From positions 992,001-1,056,000 of the forward strand of contig NZ_FNNP01000001.1 of assembly GCF_900106805.1 (NCBI RefSeq): a stretch of 64,000 nt of DNA, written 5' to 3'. The notes beneath the pieces are model-generated. The model made no database searches. It was given only the letters and a program-made list of their open reading frames with translations, and was not told the DNA's origin. Positions 1 to 9,845 of the stretch are shown here, one piece after another (the first letter of the stretch is position 1; every line of letters begins with the position of its first letter). Source of the stretch: Ruegeria halocynthiae. Its GTDB lineage: Bacteria > Pseudomonadota > Alphaproteobacteria > Rhodobacterales > Rhodobacteraceae. The translations under genes and the position numbers were made by a program.

Positions 1-1
1 G

Positions 2-958
2 CGATCCACAATTCAGATTGTCCCACGCCTGACACAGCCCACAATCCTGTCCGAAGTTCTGGTGGAGCCCAACACCTGGGTCACTAAGGGTGAGCCGCTG
101 TATCAATTCGATGATACCGTGTTTTCGCTGGCGGTGGACAAGGCGAATGCCCAATTGGTGGCGGCACAGCAAAACGCAAAAATTCTGGAACAGGACGTCA
201 TCGCTGCAAGCGAGGCGGTTGAACGTGCGAATGCGCAATTGGCGTATGCCCAGACGGAACAGGCGCGGTACGAGAACCTTGTTCCGGCAGGTGGAGCGCG
301 TCAGGACGAACTTGACCGCTGGAATGAGCAGGTCGCAGAAGATCAGGCAAAGATTAAGGAAGCCCAAGCCAATCTTGAAAAGGCCAACCTGGCGATCGAC
401 TCACAGATCGACGGGGTGAATACCGGCATTCTGGAGGCCGAGGCTCAGCTGGCCGAGGCAGAGTATTTCCTTGAAAACACAACGATCTACGCACCTGAGA
501 ACGGCATGATTGTCTCGCAACAAGCACGTCCAGGTATGGTTGTGGGCGAAATTCGACTGGGTGCTATCGCTAGCTTCGTCACCGAGGAAAGCCCATATAT
601 TCTCGCCACCTTCCGCCAACAGAACCTGAAGTTCGTGGAAGTCGGGCAACCGGTTGAAGTTGCTCTGGATCTTTATCCCGGTGAAATTCTGACGGGTAAG
701 GTCGAAGCCGTCTGGTGGGCGACGCGGCAAGGCCAATATCTGCCCTCGGGCCGCCTGCCCGGCTTTGAGTTACCAAAGCTACCGGGCCGGATTGCGGTTC
801 AAATCTCGGTCGATGTGCCCGAGGGACATACCTTCCCTGCTGGTGGCCACGCTGCCGTGGCGATCTACACCGGTATGGGAAAAAGTTTTGAGTTCCTGAG
901 GCGCATCAATATCCGTCTCTATTCCTTTGCCAACTTCATCCGGCCACTGGATATCTGA
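2..958 (+). CDS. HlyD/EmrA-type membrane fusion protein of an efflux system, 5' end cut by the window edge
   Basis: The reading frame is open back to base 2, so the N terminus (membrane anchor) lies outside the window and the GTG at 62 is an internal Val, not the start. The visible part begins with the biotinyl-lipoyl half motif typical of HlyD proteins (EVLVEPNTWVTKGEPLYQFD), continues with a long Ala/Gln/Glu-rich coiled-coil hairpin (about residues 50-150 of the visible part), the second lipoyl half (TTIYAPENGMIV) and a beta-barrel region. Family role: periplasmic adaptor linking an inner-membrane pump to an outer-membrane factor. The next gene, two bases downstream, is that outer-membrane factor, so they form one operon. 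The pump partner is probably upstream, out of view. Substrate unknown. Confidence 0.85.
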   Translation, partial: RSTIQIVPRLTQPTILSEVLVEPNTWVTKGEPLYQFDDTVFSLAVDKANAQLVAAQQNAKILEQDVIAASEAVERANAQLAYAQTEQARYENLVPAGGARQDELDRWNEQVAEDQAKIKEAQANLEKANLAIDSQIDGVNTGILEAEAQLAEAEYFLENTTIYAPENGMIVSQQARPGMVVGEIRLGAIASFVTEESPYILATFRQQNLKFVEVGQPVEVALDLYPGEILTGKVEAVWWATRQGQYLPSGRLPGFELPKLPGRIAVQISVDVPEGHTFPAGGHAAVAIYTGMGKSFEFLRRINIRLYSFANFIRPLDI

Positions 959-960
959 GG

Positions 961-2520
961 ATGCGCACCATGACGCTCCGCCGGTTGTTAGGTACCGCCT
1001 TTTGCGCCGCTACACTCGCCGCCTGTACCCCGGTGGGACCGGATTTCGTACGCCCTAACTCTCCGGTCGTGAAGCAATGGATCGAGGTCAACAACCCTAG
1101 CACGGGCCAAAGCGGCCTGACTTCGCGCAGCGCCCCTGTCGTGCGCTGGTGGGAAACATTCAACGATCCGACGCTGAATAAGCTGATTGCCGAAGCCTAT
1201 GCCCAGAACCTGTCCTTACAGGTCGCAGGTGCCCGCGTATTGCAGGCGCGCGCGCAACTTGGCATCGCCTTTGGTGAGCTTTACCCGCAGTCGCAGGCCG
1301 TTGGAGGTTCACTGCAGCGCCGCCAGATCAGCGACAACCTTGGACCCATTTCGGATATCCGGCGGATCATTCCTCTGGACACCGAATTCTCAACCTCGCA
1401 GGTGGGTTTTGACGCGCAATGGGAACTGGATGTTTGGGGCCAGCAAAGACGCGGCGTTCAGGCCGCGCGGTCGAACCTCGCGTTGCAGGTTGCCAATTAT
1501 GACGACGCTCTTGTGACGCTGACCGGCGATGTCGCAGCGCTGTATATCAACATCCGCTCCTTACAGGAGGCACTGCGCATTGCGCGGGAAAACATTGCGA
1601 TCCAGCAGGAATCGGCAGACCTGACCCAGCTTCGTTTCAACAACGGCGTGACAACCGAGTTGGATGTGCAGGAATCAACCGCCCTACTCAACAACACCAA
1701 AGCGCTAGTCCCTGAGCTGGAAAGTGACATTCAGCAAGCCAAAAACGCGCTGGCTGTTCTGTTGGGGAAAACACCGTCTCAGATGGCGGGTTTGCTCGGC
1801 AATTCCGGGCGTATCCCCTCTGCACGCGCCAATGTAGCCGTTGGTGTGCCAGCTGAATTGCTGCGGCGACGCCCGGACGTAAGGGCCGCAGAATTGGCAG
1901 CTGCCACGCAATCGGCGCAGGTTGGCATCGCTTTGGCCGATCTGTATCCGCAGTTCATCCTGTCGGGTGCGATCGGGCTGCAGGCCTCGGGCGGGCGCGA
2001 TCTGTTCAGCACCAGCAGCGCCACTGGGTTAGCCAATGCCGGCGTCGTCTGGAACGTCCTGAATTATGGCCGCATCAAGAACAATGTCCGTGCTCAGGAC
2101 GCCGCTTATCAGGCGCTGATCGCCAATTATCAGAACACCGTATTGACCGCCTACTCCGAGGTCGAAAGCGCGATGGTTGCCTATGCACAGGCGCGTAAAC
2201 AGGTCACCTTCTACCAACGCAGCGTCGAGGCGTCGCGCAAGGCCGCAGATATTGCCGTCGATCAGTATCGCGACGGCATCGCCAGCTATTCGCGTATACT
2301 GAACACACAGACCGCCCTACTGCGATCGCAAGCGAACCTGATCGAGGCCCGTCAGGAGGTCTCGTCCAATCTGGTTGCGATTTACAAAGGGTTGGGTGGC
2401 GGCTGGCAGATCAGGCAGAATCAGGAATTCCTGCCCCAGGCGGTTCTGGCCGAAATGGCCTATCGCACTGATTGGGGCGACCTTCTGGAGAAAACGCCAA
2501 CCGGTGCCAGCTTGAACTGA
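961..2520 (+). CDS. NodT-family outer-membrane efflux lipoprotein (TolC-like outer membrane factor)
   Basis: 519 residues, normal for RND/HlyD-linked outer-membrane factors. The N terminus is a lipoprotein signal: a hydrophobic segment ending in LAAC, with Cys22 (Cys19 if the second ATG at 970 is the start) as lipidation site, followed by the PVGPDFVRP sequence seen in NodT proteins. Two repeated OEP halves follow, with the VGVPAELLRRRPDVRAAE motif between them that marks this family. It forms the outer-membrane exit duct for the fusion protein encoded two bases upstream. The gene converges with mprF, whose stop lies 4 bases away. Substrate cannot be told from sequence. Confidence 0.92.
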   Translation: MRTMTLRRLLGTAFCAATLAACTPVGPDFVRPNSPVVKQWIEVNNPSTGQSGLTSRSAPVVRWWETFNDPTLNKLIAEAYAQNLSLQVAGARVLQARAQLGIAFGELYPQSQAVGGSLQRRQISDNLGPISDIRRIIPLDTEFSTSQVGFDAQWELDVWGQQRRGVQAARSNLALQVANYDDALVTLTGDVAALYINIRSLQEALRIARENIAIQQESADLTQLRFNNGVTTELDVQESTALLNNTKALVPELESDIQQAKNALAVLLGKTPSQMAGLLGNSGRIPSARANVAVGVPAELLRRRPDVRAAELAAATQSAQVGIALADLYPQFILSGAIGLQASGGRDLFSTSSATGLANAGVVWNVLNYGRIKNNVRAQDAAYQALIANYQNTVLTAYSEVESAMVAYAQARKQVTFYQRSVEASRKAADIAVDQYRDGIASYSRILNTQTALLRSQANLIEARQEVSSNLVAIYKGLGGGWQIRQNQEFLPQAVLAEMAYRTDWGDLLEKTPTGASLN

Positions 2521-2523
2521 TCG

Positions 2524-5130
2524 CTATTTCGTCAGACCGCGCAGGCCGCCCGAAATCAGGATGTTCACCTCGTAGAGGATACGTGGTGCGGCCAAGCCAC
2601 CTGGGCTGGCCAGGTAGTTCGGGCTCCATTCCGGATCGAATTTCTGCTTAAAGACACGCAGACCTTCGAAATGATAAAACTGCTCGCCATGTTCATAGAC
2701 GAACCCACCAATCCGGTTCCAAAGCGAGGCCAGTTGCCGGTTCTCAATCCCTGAAAACGGCGCGGCCCCCAACGAGAACCAGTGGAACCCTTGTTCAGAG
2801 CCCCAGACCATCATCTCGGCAAACAGCGCATCCATGACAAAGCTAGGGCTGTCGGGTTCATAGCGCATCAGGTCCAGCGACAATTCAGACTTGTTGCCCC
2901 CCTGAAACAGATTGGCAAACGCCATGATCTTGCCGGTCTCATCCCGAAGAACAGCGTGGTCGAAATAGGACAGGTAGTCATCGTCGAAACCGCCCAGGGC
3001 AAATCCCTTTTCCTCACCTGCCTTCTGCGCCAGCCAGTCGTCTGATATTTTCCGAATTTCCGGCAATACCGGCGCAAGCTGTTCCTTGGGGATGATTTCA
3101 AACGTATACCCCTCACGCTCGGCCCGGTTTTTGGCCTGCCGGAACCGTTTGCGCGATTTTCCGTCCAGTGAGAAATCCTGCAGCGGCACGCGGGCCACCT
3201 CTCCGATCTTCAGAATCGACAGGCCGAGGTCCAAAAACGTAGGCAGGTACTTGGTCGATACACTGTAGAAAGCACAAAGCTTGCCTTCGCGGTCAGCCAT
3301 TTCCCGCAATTGCCAGATCAGTTGCTGACCGGCCTTTTCATCGCCCACCGGCTCTCCCTTGGTGATAAGCGCATTGCCAGTATCGGCAAAGGCAAGGAAT
3401 GCGGTTTCATCGGGCGAAATCAGGAACTGCTTATCCCCTGTCAGCGATATCTGGGACTCGGTGTCTTCGCTGTCCATCACAAGTCGTTCGACCGCTTCAG
3501 GTATCTCCGTGCGAACCGGCACCGGGATTTCACGACCAAAGAGAGAGTTCACAGCGACGATGCCGAGGATCACCGCGACAACAAGACTTGACCGCAAGAA
3601 GCGTGAGGCGTCGCCATTCCAGGCAAAGTCCCACCATAACGCGTTTTCGTATTCCACATGAGAATAGGCGAATAAACCGATCCAGAAGATCACTGCCAAC
3701 AATGCGACAACGCTGACCAGCCATGGGATATTCAGCCGAAAGATTGACGCCCCGCTGACCCGGTAGAACGCGCCCCTGAACATCGCCAAAAGGCCAATAG
3801 TGAACAGCAAGGACAGAGCTTCATGGGTATCAAGCCCTTTGGCAAGCGAGGCAAAAAACCCTGCCGCCATCAACAGCATGGCAACCACCCAGGCGCGATA
3901 AAGCTTGCGAAAAAGTCCGCGTGAAACCAGCAGCAGCAAAAGACCCACCGCGCTGCCCGCGAGGTGAGAGGCCTCGACAAATGATAATGGCAGAACCTCA
4001 CGCAACATTCCAAGGCTCTGGGAGCTGGACGGCAAAGCGCCTGAAACCAGCAAGATAACCCCCGCCACTGCCGCAACACCTGCGGCCACCATCGGGACAA
4101 TGGGGCGAATCGCGCGATAAACCCACGTCATCGCGCCCCCGATGCGCTGGCGCTGGGTCAGCGCCGACGCGACCGCAATCGACAGGCTGGCAATGGCAAA
4201 CGGCAAGAAGGTATAGACCAGCCGGTACAGCAAAAGCGCAGCAATCACATCCGATCGACCCGATGCCCCGAGGCCGGCAATCAGGGTGGCTTCGAAAACA
4301 CCAATTCCGCCTGGGGCATGGCTAAGGATACCCACCGCGATTGCGCCAATATAGACTGCGAAGAAGTACGGATAACCAACCCCCAGATCGTCCGGCATCA
4401 GCACATATAGCGCCATTGATGCACCGAACAGATCACCAACCGCAGCAACGGTCAGCAAACTGGCAAGTTTACCGCCCGGCAGGTTGAACCCGAACCCGCC
4501 AAATGCCAATCGCCGCCCACCGCTTGAAAGCCAGACGAACAAAGCAGTCAGCCCCGCGAGCAGGCACAGGCCTATTACAGTTTCCATTGTCTCACTGATA
4601 GGCAGAACCTTGGAAATGCCATCCGGATGTATTGTAAGCAGCAGACCCAAAAGCAGGATCAGCCCCATCCAGAACGCCACCCAAGAGGTCGCAATCACCC
4701 CCGCCACGCGCCCCAAATCCAGCCCGAGCGATGCGTAGATGCGATATCGGATCGCAGTGCCAGTGATGTAAGAGAATCCAAGACAATTTGACACCGCGTA
4801 ACCGCTCGCCCCGGCCATACCTGCCACGGGCAGAGGTACTTTTCCCCCAGCCACGCTCTGCACGGCTAGGACATCATAAAATGAGAGAGACAGAAAACTG
4901 AACGCCGTCCAACACAGCGCGAAGAACATGAACTTCCAGGGCTTCGCCGCGATATCACCTTGTATATCTGACCATTTCACATGTGCGGACAGGTCGTGCA
5001 GAACCGCGAGCGCAATTCCCGTGATCAACAGCGGAACCACTATCTTGACCAACGGCTTTTCCAACAGCCTTGTTACGCGCTCGGCCAGATTTTCCACGCG
5101 CGTCTCTTTGGTGGTCGGCTGTGTGGTCAT
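2524..5130 (-). CDS. mprF: Bifunctional lysylphosphatidylglycerol flippase/synthetase MprF
   Basis: 868 residues. The N-terminal about 500 residues are a multi-pass membrane domain (roughly a dozen or more hydrophobic helices) of the lysylphosphatidylglycerol synthase TM family, including SYITGTAIRYRIYASLGL and the GGIGVFEATLIAG region. The last about 300 residues are a cytosolic DUF2156 (GNAT-like) catalytic domain with RKRFRQAKNRAEREGY and the SLGAAPFSGIENR stretch. Family role: aminoacylation of phosphatidylglycerol from charged tRNA and flipping of the product to the outer leaflet, which lowers membrane negative charge. Full length, single gene, no partner on this strand. The amino acid transferred (Lys, Ala or Orn) is not decided by sequence alone. 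Confidence 0.9.
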   Translation of the reverse strand: MTTQPTTKETRVENLAERVTRLLEKPLVKIVVPLLITGIALAVLHDLSAHVKWSDIQGDIAAKPWKFMFFALCWTAFSFLSLSFYDVLAVQSVAGGKVPLPVAGMAGASGYAVSNCLGFSYITGTAIRYRIYASLGLDLGRVAGVIATSWVAFWMGLILLLGLLLTIHPDGISKVLPISETMETVIGLCLLAGLTALFVWLSSGGRRLAFGGFGFNLPGGKLASLLTVAAVGDLFGASMALYVLMPDDLGVGYPYFFAVYIGAIAVGILSHAPGGIGVFEATLIAGLGASGRSDVIAALLLYRLVYTFLPFAIASLSIAVASALTQRQRIGGAMTWVYRAIRPIVPMVAAGVAAVAGVILLVSGALPSSSQSLGMLREVLPLSFVEASHLAGSAVGLLLLLVSRGLFRKLYRAWVVAMLLMAAGFFASLAKGLDTHEALSLLFTIGLLAMFRGAFYRVSGASIFRLNIPWLVSVVALLAVIFWIGLFAYSHVEYENALWWDFAWNGDASRFLRSSLVVAVILGIVAVNSLFGREIPVPVRTEIPEAVERLVMDSEDTESQISLTGDKQFLISPDETAFLAFADTGNALITKGEPVGDEKAGQQLIWQLREMADREGKLCAFYSVSTKYLPTFLDLGLSILKIGEVARVPLQDFSLDGKSRKRFRQAKNRAEREGYTFEIIPKEQLAPVLPEIRKISDDWLAQKAGEEKGFALGGFDDDYLSYFDHAVLRDETGKIMAFANLFQGGNKSELSLDLMRYEPDSPSFVMDALFAEMMVWGSEQGFHWFSLGAAPFSGIENRQLASLWNRIGGFVYEHGEQFYHFEGLRVFKQKFDPEWSPNYLASPGGLAAPRILYEVNILISGGLRGLTK

Positions 5131-5221
5131 ACCGTTCGTCCCTGCCCTATGATCCTCAGATCAGCGTTAATTCAAAGCTTTGCACGAATCCCTGATCAGT
5201 CAAAGTGCCTTGGGCGAACTG

Positions 5222-5650
5222 TCACGAACGGCCCTTGCGTGTTGAAAGCAGCAGATTGGTTTCGGACCGCGTGATGCCCTCCATCCGTCTGATCTGGAAC
5301 AACACTTCATCGAGCTCATCCAGAGTATCCGTTCCGATCTCGGCAATCAGATCCCAACTGCCATTGGTCGAATGCACGGCACGAACCTGACGCATCGCAG
5401 CGATCCGAGACCTGATCCGCTCGGTCCCGCGACCTTCAATCTCAAGCATCATCAATCCACGCACGGGGCTTTCTGACACACCCTGTCGGGTCACCACCGT
5501 GAACCCTACTATTTCTCCGGTTTGCTTGAGACGCTGCAGTCGGCTGCGTACAGTCGTTCGGGTTACCCCAAGCAATTCGGCTAACTCTGACAGCGATGCA
5601 CGGGCATCCCTGTGCAACGCATTCAACAAGCGATTATCCAATTCGTCCAT
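5222..5650 (-). CDS. Lrp/AsnC-family transcriptional regulator, divergent from arginase
   Basis: 142 residues: an N-terminal winged helix-turn-helix (LDNRLLNALHRDARASLSEL, then VTRTTVRSRLQRLKQTGEI) and a C-terminal RAM/AsnC ligand domain (GSWDLIAEIGTDTLDELDE). Length is typical for the family. It is divergently arranged with the arginase-ornithine cyclodeaminase operon, with only about 86 bases between start codons, so both promoters share one control region. By analogy with other Lrp regulators of amino acid catabolism it probably responds to arginine, ornithine or a related amino acid; the ligand is an inference. Confidence 0.9.
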   Translation of the reverse strand: MDELDNRLLNALHRDARASLSELAELLGVTRTTVRSRLQRLKQTGEIVGFTVVTRQGVSESPVRGLMMLEIEGRGTERIRSRIAAMRQVRAVHSTNGSWDLIAEIGTDTLDELDEVLFQIRRMEGITRSETNLLLSTRKGRS

Positions 5651-5736
5651 ATGTAACTACCAAATAGAACTTTGTTGATCCAGTTTGCTCAAATTGCCAT
5701 CTTTTCTCAACTCATATTGTGCCGATAGATAGACTT

Positions 5737-6657
5737 ATGAGCAAATCGAACATTATACTCGCCGGGGCTCCGATGGATGCTGGCAAACATCGCCAGGGTT
5801 GTCGTATGGGCCCTGATGCCTACCGTGTCGCAGGGCTTGAACAAGCGCTGTCTGACCTTGGCCATACAGTGACCGACATCGGGGACACTCTCCCGGATGA
5901 GGTAGATGTGCCTGAAGACACCCATCTGTTCTCGCTTCCAGAATGCGTGGGCTGGACACAGGCGCTGAGCCGGACCGCGAAAGAGGCCGCCGAGCAGGGC
6001 TTGCCGATCTTTTTGGGCGGCGATCACGCGCTATCGATGGGTACTGTGATCGGAATGGCAGCACATGCGGACAAACTCGGGCGCCCGCTTTTCGTTCTTT
6101 GGCTGGATGCCCATAGCGATTTTCATACTCCCAACAGCACCGACAGCGGCAATTTACATGGAACACCTGTCGCCTATTTCACCGGGCAGCCGGGATTTGA
6201 TGCCTTTCCACCTGTGACCACCCCGATCCCGACCGATCATGTTGGTATGATCGGGCTCCGCTCGGTCGACCCTGCTGAACGTTCGGCGTTGGAAAAAGAT
6301 GACGCGATGCTGGCCGATATGCGCAGCATCGACGAACACGGAATCAAAACACCCCTTCTGGCATTCCTCGATAAAGTGCGCGCAGCAAACGGTATCCTGC
6401 ATGTCTCATTGGATGTGGATTTCCTGGACCCCTCGATCGCCCCTGCAGTCGGCACTACCGTCCCCGGAGGCGCAACGGAACGCGAGGCACATCTGGTTAT
6501 GGAATTGCTGCACGAAAGTGGCCTCGTCTGCTCGCTGGACATCGTGGAACTGAATCCGTTCCTCGATGAACGTGGCCGAACTGCAAAACTGATGGTCGAT
6601 CTCGCCGCCTCGTTGATGGGGCGCCGCATCTTTGACCGCCCGACCCGGAGCTTCTGA
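5737..6657 (+). CDS. rocF: Arginase (arginine to ornithine and urea)
   Basis: 306 residues from the ATG at 5737; an in-frame GTG at 5719 would add six residues but MSKSNIILAGAPMDAG aligns better with family starts. Manganese-binding ureohydrolase motifs are all present: FLGGDHALS, LDAHSDFHT, SGNLHGTPVAYF and SLDVDFLDP, which carry the Asp/His metal ligands. Product: ornithine plus urea. It overlaps the ornithine cyclodeaminase gene by one base (TGATG), so the two enzymes form a short arginine-to-proline route. A divergent Lrp regulator precedes it. Confidence 0.93.
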   Translation: MSKSNIILAGAPMDAGKHRQGCRMGPDAYRVAGLEQALSDLGHTVTDIGDTLPDEVDVPEDTHLFSLPECVGWTQALSRTAKEAAEQGLPIFLGGDHALSMGTVIGMAAHADKLGRPLFVLWLDAHSDFHTPNSTDSGNLHGTPVAYFTGQPGFDAFPPVTTPIPTDHVGMIGLRSVDPAERSALEKDDAMLADMRSIDEHGIKTPLLAFLDKVRAANGILHVSLDVDFLDPSIAPAVGTTVPGGATEREAHLVMELLHESGLVCSLDIVELNPFLDERGRTAKLMVDLAASLMGRRIFDRPTRSF

Positions 6658-7700
6658 TGACCCAACCCTCTGACAAGGCCCTGGTGCCTTTTGTTTCCGT
6701 CGACAACATGATGCGTCTGGTCCACCACATCGGGCTTGAGCAGATGATCACCCAAATCGCCACACAGATCGAATCCGATTTCAAACGATGGGAAAGCTTT
6801 GACAAGACGCCCCGCATCCCGGCCCACTCACCGCATGGTGTCATCGAACTGATGCCAACCTCGGACGGCGAGGCTTATGGGTTCAAATACGTCAACGGGC
6901 ACCCCAAGAACACATCCGAGGGCCTACAAACCGTAACCGCGTTCGGCCTGTTGGCAGATGTCTACACTGGCTACCCGACATTGTTGACCGAAATGACAAT
7001 GCTGACCGCGCTGCGCACAGCTGCAACCTCGGCGCTGGTTGGCAAATACCTTGCGCCCAAATCGGCAACGACAATGGCGATGATCGGGAACGGCGCTCAA
7101 TCCGAGTTCCAGTGCCTCGCTTTCAAGGCCATGTGCGGAATTGATACTGTCCGTCTGTACGACACCGATGCCAACGCAACGGCAAAATGTGCGGCCAATC
7201 TTCAGGGCAAAGGGCTTACGGTCGTTGCCTGCAAAACGCCAGAAGAGGCGATTGAAGGCGCACAGATCATCACGACATGCACCGCCGACAAGAAAAACGC
7301 GACCATACTGACCGACAACATGGTCGGCCCCGGTGTTCACATCAACGCCATTGGGGGGGATTGCCCCGGCAAGACCGAACTGCACAGCGACATACTTTTG
7401 CGTTCAGAGATCTTTGTTGAGTACCCCGAACAAACGCGGATTGAGGGTGAAATTCAGGCTCTGGATTCAGATCACCCCGTCACTGAAATGTGGGAAGTCA
7501 TGACCGGACAAGCCATGGGGCGCACCGATGATCGGCAGATCACATTGTTTGACAGCGTAGGTTTCGCAATCGAAGATTTCTCGGCCCTTCGATATATCAA
7601 AAACGCGATAGAAGGCACTGATTTCTTTGAGCCATTGGATATGCTTGCAGATCCAGATGATCCGCGGGACCTGTTCGGGATGTTGATGCGGGCAGGATAA
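6657..7700 (+). CDS. ocd: Ornithine cyclodeaminase
   Basis: 347 residues, NAD-dependent ornithine cyclodeaminase/mu-crystallin family. Diagnostic stretches include LLTEMTMLTALRTAATSAL, the Rossmann-fold MAMIGNGAQSEFQ and the VHINAIGGDCPGKTEL motif specific to true ornithine cyclodeaminases. It turns ornithine into proline and ammonia. Start ATG at 6657 overlaps the arginase stop by one base, which indicates translational coupling. A strong hairpin terminator follows at 7722. Confidence 0.94.
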   Translation: MTQPSDKALVPFVSVDNMMRLVHHIGLEQMITQIATQIESDFKRWESFDKTPRIPAHSPHGVIELMPTSDGEAYGFKYVNGHPKNTSEGLQTVTAFGLLADVYTGYPTLLTEMTMLTALRTAATSALVGKYLAPKSATTMAMIGNGAQSEFQCLAFKAMCGIDTVRLYDTDANATAKCAANLQGKGLTVVACKTPEEAIEGAQIITTCTADKKNATILTDNMVGPGVHINAIGGDCPGKTELHSDILLRSEIFVEYPEQTRIEGEIQALDSDHPVTEMWEVMTGQAMGRTDDRQITLFDSVGFAIEDFSALRYIKNAIEGTDFFEPLDMLADPDDPRDLFGMLMRAG

Positions 7701-7721
7701 AGACCCCTCACTACGACAACC

Positions 7722-7749
7722 AACCCCGGCCTTTGGCCGGGGTTCTTTT
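7722..7749 (+). terminator. Rho-independent terminator after ocd
   Basis: AACCCCGGCC (7722-7731), loop TTT, GGCCGGGGTT (7735-7744), then CTTTT. A perfect 10-bp stem with a short T tract, placed 21 bases after the ocd stop and before the convergent TRAP permease gene. Confidence 0.85.
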
Positions 7750-9152
7750 CATCCCGCGAGTGATGGCAGATAGAGAACGATCCCCGGAAAGGCCACCAAG
7801 AGCGCGATTGTCAGAGCATCGGCGATAAAAAACGGCGTCACGCCTTTGAACACATCCTGAACGCTGAGATCGGGCCGCACTCCGGCAACGACAAAGCAAT
7901 TCAGGCCGATCGGCGGGGTGATCAGGCAGAACTCGGCCATTTTCACCACCAGAATTCCAAACCAAATCGCACACATCGGCCCGGACATCCCAAAGGCGCT
8001 GTCTGCTGCACTAACGGCCTCGCCACCGTTCAGGGCCATCACAGCGGGATAGACAACTGGCAGCGTCAAAAGCAACATGCCGATGGCGTCCATGAACATG
8101 CCCAGCACCGCATAAGCCAGCAAGATGCAGATAAGGATCAACATCGGCGACATCTCAAGTGAGGTGATCCAGTCGGAAAATGCTCCTGGCAGATCCGCGA
8201 ACCCCAAAAAACGCACATAGATCAGGACGCCCCAGATGATCGCAAAGATCATTGCGGTCAACTTGGCGGTTTCAAGCAAGGCCGACTTGAACTCGGGCCA
8301 GCGCATTCCGTGGATCAGCGCAAAGCAGAATACGATGAAGGCACCGATCGCTCCGCCTTCTGTCGGGGTGCCCCAGGCCTTGTCACCAAATGGGTTGTAG
8401 ACAAAGCAGATGATGATGAGGATCACTGCCACGATGGGCAATGCGCCCGGTAGTGCCGCAAAACGTTCCTTCCAGGTAAACCCCGTCACAGGTGGGCCGA
8501 CGGACTTGAAAATCACAGCAATTCCGACAATCAACAGGCCGTAAATCACTGCTGAAAACGCACCGGGTATGAAGCCGGCAAGCAGCAGTTTGCCCACGTC
8601 CTGCTCGACAATAATCGCATAGATCACAAGAATCGCAGATGGCGGGATAAGCGAGGCCAAGGTTCCGCCCGCGGCAACCACTCCGGCCGCGAAACGCTTG
8701 TTGTAGCCCACGGCCAACATTTCGGGGATCGCGATACGTGCAAAGACGGCAGATGTGGCGACAGATGCGCCTGAAACTGCCGCGAACCCTGCAGTTGCAA
8801 AGATCGTTGAGACGGCCAATCCTCCGGGAACCCACGCGATCCAACGCTTTGCGGCTTCGAACAATGCTCGCGTTAGTCCTGCATAATAAGCCAGATATCC
8901 GATCAGAATGAATGTAGGGATCAGGCTGAGTGTATGAGAAGCCACCTTGGAATGCGGAACTTGTCCGGCAGTTTTGACTGCTACCGTTAACGCTTTGCCA
9001 AATCGCTCGGGATCATATCCAAACTTTGCCCAGAAGATCCAGATCAGGCCAACCAGCCCTGCAAAAGCAGCTGCAAAAGCCACGCGCATCCCGGTGACCA
9101 CAAGGGCCAGCAGCCCGGCGGTGACCCAAAGGCCGATTTCAATCGAATCCAT
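7749..9152 (-). CDS. TRAP transporter large permease subunit (DctM type)
   Basis: 467 residues with about 12 hydrophobic segments, the ion-transporter core of a tripartite ATP-independent periplasmic transporter. Family stretches include SGASVATSAVFARIAIPEM, GGTLASLIPPSAILVIYAII and GAFIVFCFALIHGMRWPEFKSA. Slightly longer than many DctM proteins. The small permease gene is 3 bases upstream and the binding protein gene precedes that, so the order on this strand is P, Q, M. The motive force is normally sodium; substrate probably an organic acid or related anion, not resolved here. Confidence 0.93.
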   Translation of the reverse strand: MDSIEIGLWVTAGLLALVVTGMRVAFAAAFAGLVGLIWIFWAKFGYDPERFGKALTVAVKTAGQVPHSKVASHTLSLIPTFILIGYLAYYAGLTRALFEAAKRWIAWVPGGLAVSTIFATAGFAAVSGASVATSAVFARIAIPEMLAVGYNKRFAAGVVAAGGTLASLIPPSAILVIYAIIVEQDVGKLLLAGFIPGAFSAVIYGLLIVGIAVIFKSVGPPVTGFTWKERFAALPGALPIVAVILIIICFVYNPFGDKAWGTPTEGGAIGAFIVFCFALIHGMRWPEFKSALLETAKLTAMIFAIIWGVLIYVRFLGFADLPGAFSDWITSLEMSPMLILICILLAYAVLGMFMDAIGMLLLTLPVVYPAVMALNGGEAVSAADSAFGMSGPMCAIWFGILVVKMAEFCLITPPIGLNCFVVAGVRPDLSVQDVFKGVTPFFIADALTIALLVAFPGIVLYLPSLAG

Positions 9153-9155
9153 GGG

Positions 9156-9785
9156 TCAGGTACGCCTTTCGAATTGCTCGGCTTCGGCTGCCGCTTGCGC
9201 TGCGGCATCCTGTATCAGCGGTACTGCCACAGGTGTCGCAAGTCCCAATACAAGGGCTCGTCCATATCCCCAGGCCTGTAGAACCAGCCGGGCGCACAAA
9301 ACCGAGAACGCAACCGGCGCCAGCAGTTTTGATGGCCAGATGGGAATTCCGATATCAATCGAACTATCGCGGCTCCAGAGCGGAGCGCCAAGGTCAAAGG
9401 AGCGGTCAAAGTGAGACCAACTGCCCCAAACCAGCGCCAACATCAGAAGCAGGATCAGAAGGACCGAGATTAGCTCAAACAACCACAGCGCCCGCCCCTT
9501 CAAGCGAGAGATGGCGATATCCATTCGGATATGCCCACCATCGCGCTGAACATAGGATATGCCCAGAAACGCAATCAGGGGCATCGCCTGCTCGATCCAG
9601 TCAACGTAACCCGGCAAAGGTGCATTCACTGCATTGCGTCCGCTTACTGACACAACGGCCAGCACCATCAGACCGAACACCGCGAAACCGCTGATCAGCG
9701 CCATTAAGCGCTCTAACCGCAACAAATGATGATCCAACCGGCTTAGTAGGCTGCCATCCTCAAGCACCGTGGCATGTCCTGCCAT
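9156..9785 (-). CDS. TRAP transporter small permease subunit (DctQ type)
   Basis: 209 residues with four hydrophobic segments (about 35-55, 65-85, 105-130, 155-175), the usual topology of DctQ. A family-like stretch is GHIRMDIAISRLKGRALWLFELISVLL (positions about 85-111). It has a slightly extended N terminus and a charged C-terminal tail. It sits between the binding protein and the large permease and should form the membrane complex with the latter. Confidence 0.9.
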   Translation of the reverse strand: MAGHATVLEDGSLLSRLDHHLLRLERLMALISGFAVFGLMVLAVVSVSGRNAVNAPLPGYVDWIEQAMPLIAFLGISYVQRDGGHIRMDIAISRLKGRALWLFELISVLLILLLMLALVWGSWSHFDRSFDLGAPLWSRDSSIDIGIPIWPSKLLAPVAFSVLCARLVLQAWGYGRALVLGLATPVAVPLIQDAAAQAAAEAEQFERRT

Positions 9786-9812
9786 CCCAGTCTTCCTTTG
9801 ATTGAAGGAAAC

Positions 9813-9836
9813 ACCGGGTGCCTTGCGACACCCGGC
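9813..9836 (-). other. Intercistronic hairpin between TRAP binding-protein and permease genes
   Basis: CCGGGTG (9814-9820), 8-base loop, CACCCGG (9829-9835). On the minus strand it is followed by TGTTTCC. Such stem-loops after a binding-protein gene commonly protect its mRNA or partly stop transcription so that the permeases are made in smaller amounts; that role is inferred. Confidence 0.6.
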
Positions 9837-9845
9837 TTGTGGCGA

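Noticed and set aside
5719..5736. GTG start for arginase
   Set aside because: ATG at 5737 gives the family-typical N terminus; the extra six residues have no support.
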